From NCBI GenBank assembly GCA_021443045.1, contig JABUUT010000064.1, forward strand, positions 3,256 through 8,526: a stretch of 5,271 nt of DNA, in the 5' to 3' direction. A program made the position numbers and the translations under genes. The notes under the pieces are model-generated. The model made no database searches and was not told the DNA's origin. It saw nothing but the letters and a program-made list of their open reading frames with translations. The DNA comes from Fibrobacteraceae bacterium (GTDB taxonomy: Bacteria; Fibrobacterota; Fibrobacteria; Fibrobacterales; Fibrobacteraceae). Below, piece after piece: positions 1 through 5,271 of the stretch (the stretch's first letter is position 1; each line of letters opens with the position of its first letter).

Positions 1-1
1 C

Positions 2-18
2 ATGGGCCTTTGGCCCAT
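2..18. repeat. 7-bp perfect hairpin at the left edge
   Basis: ATGGGCC (2-8) and GGCCCAT (12-18) form a perfect stem with a 3-base loop. It lies 11 bases beyond the candidate terminator in the minus-strand direction and could be a second, back-up terminator. The bases that would form its T-tract on the minus strand lie outside the window, and the plus-strand side (ATTATG) has none. Direction and role therefore stay open. Confidence 0.45.
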
Positions 19-24
19 ATTATG

Positions 25-47
25 ATAAAGCGAGCCTCTCGGCTCGC
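25..47 (-). terminator. Candidate intrinsic terminator after rseP
   Basis: GCGAGCC (30-36) and GGCTCGC (41-47) form a perfect 7-bp GC-rich stem around a 4-base loop. On the minus strand the stem is followed by TTTAT (29-25). This T-tract is short and interrupted, so termination may be only partial. The plus-strand side has no T-tract, which favours a role for the minus-strand operon. It lies about 110 bases after the rseP stop. Confidence 0.45.
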
Positions 48-84
48 CTAGAAACACTACCTACCAATAACTTCCTACTAAATA

Positions 85-106
85 CAGCGAAGCGACCTCT
101 CCGCTG
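85..106. repeat. Weak hairpin with two alternative stems
   Basis: CAGCG (85-89) can pair with CGCTG (102-106). Alternatively AGCG (91-94) can pair with CGCT (102-105). The segment 90-105 (AAGCGACCTCTCCGCT) is also an imperfect copy of 28-44 (AAGCGAGCCTCTCGGCT), which forms most of the stronger hairpin nearer the edge. Stems this short are weak, so this may be a decayed copy and not a working structure. Confidence 0.3.
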
Positions 107-132
107 ATAACCGAAAACCGGTAACTGATAAC
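105..132. repeat. Four tandem 7-base units (consensus YGRTAAC)
   Basis: Read on the plus strand, four contiguous heptamers run TGATAAC, CGAAAAC, CGGTAAC, TGATAAC, with no bases between them. The first and last are identical, and all four end in AAC with G at position 2. The next seven bases (CATTTAC, 133-139) match the consensus at 4 of 7 positions and could be a decayed fifth unit. The array starts 24 bases beyond the rseP stop, in the non-coding tail of the operon. A period of 7 is out of frame, so it is not a coding repeat. Its function is unknown; I recall similar period-7 runs in Fibrobacter intergenic DNA but cannot confirm this. Confidence 0.6.
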
Positions 133-155
133 CATTTACTCTTGCCTTGGGGCGC

Positions 156-1535
156 CTACTTTAAAAATAGGCTCAGCTTTCCAAGATCCAGGAAGGTGAT
201 AAAAACAAAGAAACTGATAAAGAAGGCCGCAGCCACGTTCTGAATCACAGTTTGTGTTTTTAGGCTAAGCGGCTTGCCGCGAAGCTTTTCGATACCAAGG
301 AACATCAAAAGGCCGCCATCGGTAATGGCAAGAGGCAGCAAGTTCATTACACCCAAGTTAATGCTAATGAGGGCAAGAAGCATTAAAAAGTCTTGGAATC
401 CTTTCATCCACACATTTCCCATAACCGCTACAATAGAAACGGGGCCAGAGAAAGCATCCATTTTTACCTGGCCTTGGAACAGCCTTTTAAAGTAGCGGAA
501 AATGCTGGTAGTCATTTTCCAACTGGTGGCACAAGTTTTGGTAAAGGCATCCACGGGTCCTCGACGAACAAGATGAGTTTCACTGAATAGCACATAGCCC
601 ATCTGAATACCCACCATATACCGTTTGTATTCCTCGTTGTAGCTAGCGGTAAGTGGCATTATCAAGGTGTCAGACCCACGAATCACTTTTACCCTTACCT
701 CAGCACCCTTGGATCCATCAATGATGCGCACCACTTCCTCATACCGGGAAATGTGTTCTCCATTAATTTCAAAAATAGTGTCGCCCTGCAAAATGCCGGC
801 CCTTTCTGCAGCCGACCCAGCAACCGGAGGTAGCCGTACAATTACACGGTTTCTTGGATAAATACCGATGTCTCCAATGCCCATGTTTATAGGATTACTT
901 AGGGAATCGGCGGCAGGAACAATAAATTCCTTAGGCACAACCGTTACCATCAGGGGTTCGCCTCCGCGATGTACTTCCAGCTGCACCTTGGCACCAAGGC
1001 TTACGCCAATCTGTTCACGAAAATCATCCCAGCCTTGGGTTGGCTTGCCATCAATAGCCGTAATGGTATCACCAGGCACAATGCCCGCTTCTGCAGCAGC
1101 GCCATCATCTGTAACAAAACCAATTATCAAGCTTTTGTTGTCAGGTTCCTGCACCCCAACCATATAGAGCACAATGAGCAAGAAAAAAGCAAAAATAATA
1201 TTCACAAAAGGGCCGGCAAAAGCAATCGCTGCACGGGCTCCCACAGACTTACCTAAAAAATCTTCCTGAGTGGGGCCTTCATCCTTGTCAATGGAATCTG
1301 GATTTTCTCCAGCCATGGCCACATAGCCGCCAAAAGGAATGGCCGAAATGCAATATTCCGTTTCGCCCAAACGATATCGAAATAGTTTTTTTCCAAATCC
1401 AATGGAAAATGTTTTTACCCGAACCTTGTTGTATTTCGCCACCAAAAAATGGCCCAATTCATGGATAAACACAAGAAAACTTAGACCCACAAGGCCCAGG
1501 GCGAACATTAGAATATTGGATAAAATGTTAGACAT
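156..1535 (-). CDS. rseP: RseP-type site-2 intramembrane zinc metalloprotease
   Basis: This 459-residue inner-membrane protease of peptidase family M50B cuts membrane-spanning substrates; in E. coli RseP cleaves the anti-sigma factor RseA and remnant signal peptides. The zinc motif HELGH is at 25-29 in the first membrane segment (about 8-24). FAGPFVN (106-112) opens the second segment. Two PDZ domains lie at about 138-200 (GIVPGDTITAIDG) and 226-296 (GILQGDTIFEING). A GPVSI motif is at 364-368, a third segment at about 380-400, and NLLPLAITDGG (398-408) carries the third zinc ligand Asp406. A fourth segment (about 434-449) precedes the end. The second Pro and the Leu of the usual NxxPxPxLDGG are Ala and Thr. 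The length is typical. An in-frame TAG three codons upstream (1544-1542) makes the ATG at 1535 the first possible start; no Shine-Dalgarno is visible. It lies 74 bases after manC, not beside dxr or bamA as is common. Confidence 0.96.
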   Translation of the reverse strand: MSNILSNILMFALGLVGLSFLVFIHELGHFLVAKYNKVRVKTFSIGFGKKLFRYRLGETEYCISAIPFGGYVAMAGENPDSIDKDEGPTQEDFLGKSVGARAAIAFAGPFVNIIFAFFLLIVLYMVGVQEPDNKSLIIGFVTDDGAAAEAGIVPGDTITAIDGKPTQGWDDFREQIGVSLGAKVQLEVHRGGEPLMVTVVPKEFIVPAADSLSNPINMGIGDIGIYPRNRVIVRLPPVAGSAAERAGILQGDTIFEINGEHISRYEEVVRIIDGSKGAEVRVKVIRGSDTLIMPLTASYNEEYKRYMVGIQMGYVLFSETHLVRRGPVDAFTKTCATSWKMTTSIFRYFKRLFQGQVKMDAFSGPVSIVAVMGNVWMKGFQDFLMLLALISINLGVMNLLPLAITDGGLLMFLGIEKLRGKPLSLKTQTVIQNVAAAFFISFFVFITFLDLGKLSLFLK

Positions 1536-1543
1536 ACCAAACT

Positions 1544-1556
1544 AATTTAGAAAAAT
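1544..1556 (-). promoter_or_regulatory. AT-rich element ATTTTTCTAAATT before rseP
   Basis: Read on the minus strand, this 13-base element ends 8 bases before the rseP ATG. It is identical to the one 7 bases before the phosphatase start (4629-4617). The continuation TAAATTAG matches 7 of 8 positions of the Bacteroidetes-type -7 box TAnnTTTG. With no Shine-Dalgarno in front of rseP, this is the only visible candidate start signal. It may be a promoter element with a very short leader, or an A/U-rich translation enhancer. No firm -35 partner is seen. Confidence 0.35.
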
Positions 1557-1609
1557 TGAAGCCTCATTGCGCTCAAGCTATATTCTAACCTAGTGCAACG
1601 GGCCTCGTA

Positions 1610-2989
1610 TCAATTTCTTTTGTAGTCGTCTTGCACACGAATAATATCGTCTTCACCCGTGTACTCGCCCACCTGAACTTCCACAATTACCAAAGGCAAC
1701 TTACCTTCGTTCTGCAAACGATGAATGGTACCTGCTGGAATATAGGTTGATTCGTTAGGACGCACATAGAAAACCCTTTCGCCTACAGTAACCGTGGCAG
1801 TACCACTTACAACCACCCAATGCTCAGAACGGTGCAAATGTTTCTGCAAACTGAGGCGTTCACCTGGACGAACCACAATGCGCTTCATCTTGTAACCTTC
1901 AGTGGATTCCAAAACAGAATATGTTCCCCAAGGACGATTAACCGTCTGAGGAACCTTTGGCAGTTCAGACCCACGAGCCTTCAGCTCATCAACCACCTGT
2001 TTTACCTTCTGGCTACTGCCAAGGGGAGCCACCAACAAGGCATCAGGAGTATCCACAATCAACATTTCATTCAAATCAATGGTGCAAATTTGACGTCCGC
2101 CACCAAGCACAAGGCTATTCTTGGTTCCAACACCCAAATGCCGATCATTCTTGTTGTTGCCCTTTTCGTCATGTTCATATTCACCATACAAACTATCAAA
2201 GGCACCCAAATCGCTCCAGCCAATATCGCTAGGAACCACCTTTACTTTGTTCGACTTTTCCATTACAGCATAGTCAATGGAATTCGATGGAATTTCCATC
2301 ATGTCGTCAAAATCAATGCGAATAAGAGAATCGCCATTTTCTTTTTTTCCGGCAGCATAAGCACGCTTGGCAGCCGCAAGAATATCTGGAGAAAAGGCAT
2401 CTAACTCGGAAAGGAAGGTTGAAACCTTAAAGCAGAAAATGCCACTGTTCCAAAAGAAGCGACCCGATTCCACATACTTTTTGGCCGTTTCCAAATCAGG
2501 CTTTTCTACAAAGCGCTTTACATTTTCACCATCAGCCTCAATGTAGCCATAACCCGTTTCTGGGCCAGTCGGTTTAATGCCAAAGGTGACCAAAGCACCA
2601 TCCCTCGCCAAAGTTTCGGCCTTTTTAAGGCAAGTTTCGTAAGCATCCACCTTGCGAATCACATGGTCCGAAGGCGACACCAGCACAATATCGTCGGCAC
2701 TAAGGCTAAGGCAAGCAAGAGCAATGGCAGGTGCCGTATTGCGGCCCACTGGTTCCAGTAAAAAACGAGTCTTGTTGGCGTGAACTTCTTCCAGTTGGTC
2801 CTTAGCCAAAAAATACTGTTCCGCATTGCTTACAATAAACTGTGTGTCACAAATGCGGGCATTGGTATTCACAGTACGCTGAAACAGCGAAGCTCCACTA
2901 AAGAGGCGCGCAAACTGTTTTGGCATTAGGGAGCGGCTAATAGGCCAAAGTCTGGTACCGTTTCCGCCACACAAAATCAAGTTAATCAT
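1610..2989 (-). CDS. manC: Mannose-1-phosphate guanylyltransferase / mannose-6-phosphate isomerase
   Basis: This 459-residue cytoplasmic bifunctional enzyme of the AlgA/ManC/XanB family makes GDP-mannose from mannose-1-phosphate and GTP, and also interconverts fructose-6-phosphate and mannose-6-phosphate. The N-terminal nucleotidyltransferase shows GGNGTRLWPISR (8-19), PKQF (23-26), FVEKP (160-164), FWNSGIF (179-185) and IGWSDLG (256-262). The C-terminal type II isomerase cupin starts near RPWGTY (352-357). It carries LSLQKHLHRSEHWVVVSGTA (379-398), with likely metal ligands Gln382, His384, Glu389 and His423, and ends with QVGEYTGEDDIIR (439-451). Both halves look complete, and the length is slightly below the usual 470-480. 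GGGAAGGG lies 5 bases before the ATG, in the 15-base gap after wza. GDP-mannose could feed the exported glycan directly or be converted to GDP-fucose or other sugars; those later genes are not in the window. The name algA would be equally fair. Confidence 0.96.
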   Translation of the reverse strand: MINLILCGGNGTRLWPISRSLMPKQFARLFSGASLFQRTVNTNARICDTQFIVSNAEQYFLAKDQLEEVHANKTRFLLEPVGRNTAPAIALACLSLSADDIVLVSPSDHVIRKVDAYETCLKKAETLARDGALVTFGIKPTGPETGYGYIEADGENVKRFVEKPDLETAKKYVESGRFFWNSGIFCFKVSTFLSELDAFSPDILAAAKRAYAAGKKENGDSLIRIDFDDMMEIPSNSIDYAVMEKSNKVKVVPSDIGWSDLGAFDSLYGEYEHDEKGNNKNDRHLGVGTKNSLVLGGGRQICTIDLNEMLIVDTPDALLVAPLGSSQKVKQVVDELKARGSELPKVPQTVNRPWGTYSVLESTEGYKMKRIVVRPGERLSLQKHLHRSEHWVVVSGTATVTVGERVFYVRPNESTYIPAGTIHRLQNEGKLPLVIVEVQVGEYTGEDDIIRVQDDYKRN

Positions 2990-2994
2990 TTTAA

Positions 2995-3002
2995 CCCTTC
3001 CC
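2995..3002 (-). promoter_or_regulatory. Strong ribosome binding site for manC
   Basis: GGGAAGGG on the minus strand, 5 bases before the manC ATG, follows the tandem TAG TAG stops of the wza gene. It is purine-rich and well spaced, and it contrasts with the phosphatase and rseP genes, which lack such a site. Confidence 0.6.
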
Positions 3003-3004
3003 TA

Positions 3005-4144
3005 CTATTTATCCTTCATATCGCTATTTATTATCTGAATGTTACGCCCAGTCAACACGCCATAGTATACGGCCTGAATAGATGGGTAGATTAAACTGAT
3101 AATACGGTTCCATGTTGCAAGACCAGAGGCATCTACATACACAATGTCTTTTGCATTCATGTTAAACTTGTTTGCCATTGCAAGAGCCATGGCATTCTTG
3201 GCATCTAGGTGGTACACATCCAGTTGTGTTTCCGATGTGTTGCGAATAACATAAATGGAATGGGAAGATGCATTGAGGGTTTGCAAGCCTCCGGCAGTAG
3301 AAAGCGCTTCTACTAAAGTTAAATTACCATTGTGAATATTCACGGTACCAATTCTACCCACTTCGCCCAACACATAAACCTTCTGTTCCTTTTGAGTTTC
3401 TTCAGCAGAAGCCACAAACAGTTGGTCATTAGGTTGCATGAGCATGCGGTCCAATGGCAGGTTGGTCTTAAAGGCATCCAGGTAGTCAATTTCATAAACC
3501 TTGTCACCTCTACGAAGCTGGATCACAGAAGGATCTGCGGTTTCGTCAAAACCACCAGCATCAGCAATGGCATCGGGAATGGTTTTGGGGTTTTCATCAA
3601 AGGAAATGTAACCAGGGCGATTTACAGCACCAGAAACTAGAGCCCTACGGCTGTGGTAACCGGTTACACGAACATCCACCTGAGGGGCATTCAAAATTTT
3701 ATCCGAAAGCCGCTTTGTAATTTCGGTGCGCAATTCCTGGGCTGTTAAGCCTTCGGCTTGAAGTTCACCAGCGTAAGGGTAGAACAGCTTGCCATCGGTG
3801 GTTACCTTTTGACCAGCCGGCTGATATTGACCCATAGGAGAAGTGAGTTCCGGGTGTTCCCAAACCACAACCTGCACCATGTCCAGAGGACCAATGCGGT
3901 ACTCCAATTCAGGCAAAGTATCTACAATCAGTTCCGATAAATTTCCAAACTCTTTTTTGCTAGAGTCACCAGAAGCGGAGGCTCCCGTACCAAAGTCGCC
4001 ATCGGTAATGGAATGCAAACGAACCGTCATTCCATTGTATGTAGTGGAATCTTCTGGAGCAGACATCTGCATCATAGGGGCAGCAAAGCAACCGCTCAAC
4101 ACCATTGCAGCAAATCCGCTAAAAATCATACCTAATTTTTTCAT
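3005..4144 (-). CDS. wza: Wza-like outer-membrane polysaccharide export lipoprotein
   Basis: This is a 379-residue outer-membrane lipoprotein of the OPX (outer-membrane polysaccharide export) family. The signal peptide is short: MKK, a hydrophobic stretch, then the lipobox LSGC with the lipidated Cys19. The polysaccharide export (Poly_export) domain covers about 80-160, beginning EYRIGPLDMVQVVVWEHPEL and including TDGKLFYPYAGEL (116-128). Two SLBB-type domains follow at about 167-243 and 256-336, each opening with an A/V-L-V/G-SG/GE-V pattern. The C-terminus (about 341-363) holds WNRIISLIYPSIQAVYYGV, matching from memory the amphipathic helix that forms the outer-membrane barrel of E. coli Wza. 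The length equals that of E. coli Wza. In that system eight copies form the channel that exports capsule with Wzc below. AAGGGAG sits 4 bases before the ATG. It is 24 bases after the phosphatase gene and 15 before manC, so it is in the same operon. It ends in tandem TAG stops. Confidence 0.94.
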   Translation of the reverse strand: MKKLGMIFSGFAAMVLSGCFAAPMMQMSAPEDSTTYNGMTVRLHSITDGDFGTGASASGDSSKKEFGNLSELIVDTLPELEYRIGPLDMVQVVVWEHPELTSPMGQYQPAGQKVTTDGKLFYPYAGELQAEGLTAQELRTEITKRLSDKILNAPQVDVRVTGYHSRRALVSGAVNRPGYISFDENPKTIPDAIADAGGFDETADPSVIQLRRGDKVYEIDYLDAFKTNLPLDRMLMQPNDQLFVASAEETQKEQKVYVLGEVGRIGTVNIHNGNLTLVEALSTAGGLQTLNASSHSIYVIRNTSETQLDVYHLDAKNAMALAMANKFNMNAKDIVYVDASGLATWNRIISLIYPSIQAVYYGVLTGRNIQIINSDMKDK

Positions 4145-4159
4145 AGAACTCCCTTGGAG

Positions 4160-4169
4160 ATTTAGAAAT
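4160..4169 (-). promoter_or_regulatory. Shorter copy of the AT-rich element before wza
   Basis: ATTTCTAAAT on the minus strand repeats the core of the 13-base element found before the phosphatase and rseP genes. Here it overlaps the phosphatase TAA stop and lies 15 bases before the wza ATG, with a good Shine-Dalgarno between. This spacing differs from the other two copies. It may be a weak promoter element or chance in AT-rich gap sequence. Confidence 0.2.
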
Positions 4170-4609
4170 TAAACTTTTCCCTGTTGAATTTTTTCGACCC
4201 AGTACGGCGTCATCTTTTCTATAAAATTCCAGGCCATCTGAAAGGCACTTTCTGGGCGGCGGTAAGGGTCTGGTATATCAACCTGAGCGGGTTCCCCATA
4301 ACGGAAAACCTTTCCTTCCAGCCAAGGATACTTGTGCAGCAATTCACGCTTGTGGCCATTTTCCATAACCAAAATCAAATCGGCCCACTTCAAAATATCC
4401 ATGTTCACCTGACGAGCATGATGGGCCGACATGTCAATGCCATGATCCATGGCAATTTTTTGTGCCGTGGGTTCTGGGCCATGGTCCACCAAAGCTCCAA
4501 GGCCAGCACTCATCACCTTGTATTCCGGCCCCAGCTTGCTTCTTAGGAGGTACTCTCCTGTAGGGCTACGGCAAATGTTTCCAGTGCAAATCACAAGTAT
4601 TTTATTCAT
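4169..4609 (-). CDS. Low-molecular-weight protein tyrosine phosphatase, Wzb-like
   Basis: This 146-residue cytoplasmic phosphatase has the P-loop signature CTGNICRS at 8-15 (nucleophile Cys8, Arg14, Ser15), followed by PTGE, and the general-acid loop DPYR at 114-117 (Asp114). From memory it follows E. coli Wzb closely: the same SAGLGALV stretch (34-41), a PTA after it, and IPDPYR near the C-terminus, at almost the same length. In characterised systems, Wzb removes phosphate from the tyrosine-rich tail of the Wzc co-polymerase kinase, and that cycle controls chain length and export. It lies 27 bases after rfbC and 24 bases before the wza-like gene, consistent with this role. I chose the ATG at 4609; in-frame TTG (4618) and GTG (4615) codons would add three residues. 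No clear Shine-Dalgarno is seen; an AT-rich element precedes the start instead. Other substrates cannot be excluded. An arsenate reductase of the same fold is less likely because of the close Wzb resemblance. Confidence 0.93.
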   Translation of the reverse strand: MNKILVICTGNICRSPTGEYLLRSKLGPEYKVMSAGLGALVDHGPEPTAQKIAMDHGIDMSAHHARQVNMDILKWADLILVMENGHKRELLHKYPWLEGKVFRYGEPAQVDIPDPYRRPESAFQMAWNFIEKMTPYWVEKIQQGKV

Positions 4610-4616
4610 AGGCACC

Positions 4617-4629
4617 AATTTAGAAAAAT
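4617..4629 (-). promoter_or_regulatory. AT-rich element ATTTTTCTAAATT before the phosphatase start
   Basis: Read on the minus strand, these 13 bases end 7 bases before the phosphatase ATG and lie in the 27-base gap after rfbC. The same 13 bases stand 8 bases before rseP (1556-1544). Neither gene has a recognisable Shine-Dalgarno. Read on into TAAATTGG, it resembles the -7 box described for Bacteroidetes (TAnnTTTG, 7 of 8 positions). It could be a -10-type promoter element giving a nearly leaderless transcript, or an A/U-rich translation enhancer. No convincing -35 partner was found, so the call is tentative. Confidence 0.35.
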
Positions 4630-4636
4630 GCTTAGA

Positions 4637-5200
4637 CTAAAGGTCAAAGGCAAAGCCTAAATCCTTAAGAACAGGATTTTTTGTGTCTTTTTCGCTTAAA
4701 AGAGGCTTAAAATCACTCAACACAGGCCATTCAATACCAATAGCAGGGTCGTTCCAAGCTAAACCACCCTCATCAGTGGGGTCATACAACCGTGTGCATT
4801 TGTACACAAAGGTGGCCGTTTCACTTAGAACCAAAAAACCATGGGCAAAGCCCTCAGGAATGTAGAACTGGTTCTTCTTTTCGGCCGAAAGCACCACCCC
4901 TTCCCATTTTCCAAAGGTGGGGCTATTTTTCCGGAGGTCCACCGCCACATCAAAAACTTCACCTTCAATAACGCGAACCAGTTTTCCCTGTGGGTTTTTC
5001 TTCTGAAAGTGAAGCCCCCGCAGCACCCCCTTCTTGGAGCGGGATTCATTGTCTTGAACAAAAACCATGGTGAGGCCCGCATCATTGAATTCCTTTGCAT
5101 TGTAGGTTTCCATAAAGTAACCCCGATGGTCCCCATAAACCGTAGGTTCTATAATGGTAACACCCTCAATGCCAGTCTTGATAAAGTTAAACTTACCCAT
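4637..5200 (-). CDS. rfbC: dTDP-4-dehydrorhamnose 3,5-epimerase (RmlC)
   Basis: This 187-residue cytoplasmic cupin enzyme epimerises C3 and C5 of dTDP-4-keto-6-deoxyglucose, the third step to dTDP-L-rhamnose. Family marks in order are DHRGYF (24-29), QDNESRSKKGVLRGLHFQ (49-66) with the expected catalytic His64, VFDVAVDLR (83-91), YIPEGFAHGF (113-122), the conserved Tyr133, WNDPAIGIEWP (149-159) and LSEKD ending at Asp172. These correspond in position to the His63/Tyr133/Asp170 set known for the Salmonella enzyme. The length is normal for the family. I chose the ATG at 5200 because GGGAAGG lies 8 bases upstream. A GTG at 5206, overlapping the rfbB stop, would add two residues but sits only 2 bases from that site. 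The partner reductase (RfbD) and the thymidylyltransferase (RfbA) are not in the window and may lie upstream or elsewhere. Confidence 0.96.
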   Translation of the reverse strand: MGKFNFIKTGIEGVTIIEPTVYGDHRGYFMETYNAKEFNDAGLTMVFVQDNESRSKKGVLRGLHFQKKNPQGKLVRVIEGEVFDVAVDLRKNSPTFGKWEGVVLSAEKKNQFYIPEGFAHGFLVLSETATFVYKCTRLYDPTDEGGLAWNDPAIGIEWPVLSDFKPLLSEKDTKNPVLKDLGFAFDL

Positions 5201-5205
5201 AAGCA

Positions 5206-5271
5206 CTACCTTCCCTTGTACATGTTTTCGTAATACTTTTCGTAGTCGCCGCTGGTGATGTTGTCCAGCCA
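5206..5271 (-). CDS. rfbB: dTDP-glucose 4,6-dehydratase, C-terminal end only (partial)
   Basis: Only the last 21 codons and a TAG stop (5208-5206) are present; the rest lies beyond the right edge. The visible residues WLDNITSGDY followed by EKYYENMYKGR match, from memory, the usual RfbB/RmlB C-terminus (a W-L-x-x-V/I-T-S-G-x-Y-x-x-Y-Y-x-x-M-Y pattern). RfbB is an extended short-chain dehydrogenase that uses NAD+ to convert dTDP-glucose to dTDP-4-keto-6-deoxyglucose, the second step of dTDP-L-rhamnose synthesis in the cytoplasm. The next gene encodes the enzyme that takes this product as substrate, which supports the call. The stop codon sits 5 bases before the rfbC ATG, so the two are probably translationally coupled. 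The catalytic residues are outside the window, so intactness cannot be judged. Confidence 0.85.
   Translation of the reverse strand, partial: WLDNITSGDYEKYYENMYKGR
5209..5215 (-). promoter_or_regulatory. Ribosome binding site deciding the rfbC start
   Basis: GGGAAGG, read on the minus strand inside the last codons of rfbB, is 8 bases from the ATG at 5200 and only 2 bases from the in-frame GTG at 5206. The spacing favours the ATG. Its position inside rfbB suggests that ribosomes finishing rfbB help start rfbC. Confidence 0.65.

Noticed and set aside
1..155. Possible small coding gene in the left-hand non-coding tail
   Set aside because: Plus-strand ATG frames at 2 and 22 stop after 7 and 9 codons, and no longer frame with a ribosome site is seen.
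154..172. GCCTA/TAGGC inverted repeat around the rseP stop codon
   Set aside because: It is a 5-bp stem with a 9-base loop that lies mostly inside the coding sequence; this is too weak to call a structure.
868..1256. Overlapping plus-strand frames of 99 and 95 codons opposite rseP
   Set aside because: They are antisense to the PDZ and membrane region of rseP, overlap each other, and show no protein family features.
1582..1587. TAGAAT on the minus strand as a sigma-70 -10 box for rseP
   Set aside because: The best -35-like hexamer upstream (TTGATA) is 20 bases away and overlaps the manC stop, so the spacing is poor. The match could be chance.
1565..1600. Imperfect inverted arms (CATTGCGC and GTGCAACG) between manC and rseP, considered as a terminator or operator
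   Set aside because: Only 6 of 8 positions pair across a 20-base loop, and no T-tract directly follows the arm on the minus strand.
1820..2404. A 194-codon open frame on the plus strand opposite manC
   Set aside because: It lies wholly inside the strongly supported manC gene, has no recognisable domain and no clear start signal, and its composition follows from the manC codons read in reverse.
4825..5136. A 103-codon minus-strand frame overlapping rfbC
   Set aside because: It is a shifted-frame shadow of rfbC, whose own frame carries all the family motifs without interruption.

Overview
The window reads as a single block of minus-strand genes from a Gram-negative bacterium with a surface polysaccharide (O-antigen, capsule or exopolysaccharide). 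The Wza-type outer-membrane exporter with a lipoprotein signal and the RseP-type site-2 protease both imply an outer membrane. The wording of the RseP and RfbB proteins, and the period-7 intergenic repeat, remind me of Fibrobacter and relatives (Fibrobacterota). That is an impression from memory and was not tested.

In transcription order (right to left) the layout is: the last 21 codons of rfbB (dTDP-glucose 4,6-dehydratase, cut by the window edge); rfbC (dTDP-4-dehydrorhamnose 3,5-epimerase); a Wzb-like low-molecular-weight protein tyrosine phosphatase; a Wza-like polysaccharide export lipoprotein; a bifunctional mannose-1-phosphate guanylyltransferase/mannose-6-phosphate isomerase (manC/algA type); and rseP. 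The first five genes are separated by only 5 to 27 bases, so they look like one operon. A 74-base gap precedes rseP, which may be read through or have its own start signal. After rseP comes a 155-base non-coding tail. It holds four tandem 7-base units, a 7-bp hairpin that could be the operon terminator, and a second 7-bp hairpin at the window edge.

The genes fit together as sugar-nucleotide supply (dTDP-L-rhamnose through RfbB/RfbC, GDP-mannose through ManC), polymer export (Wza) and control of export or polymerisation (the Wzb-type phosphatase, whose usual Wzc kinase partner is not in the window). RseP is an envelope-stress protease and is functionally separate from the sugar genes.

I see no CRISPR array, tRNA, rRNA, insertion sequence, phage gene or defence system, and no wholly new system. 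The best leads are small: the heptamer array after rseP, an identical 13-base AT-rich element just upstream of two starts that lack a Shine-Dalgarno sequence, and an altered C-terminal active-site motif in RseP.
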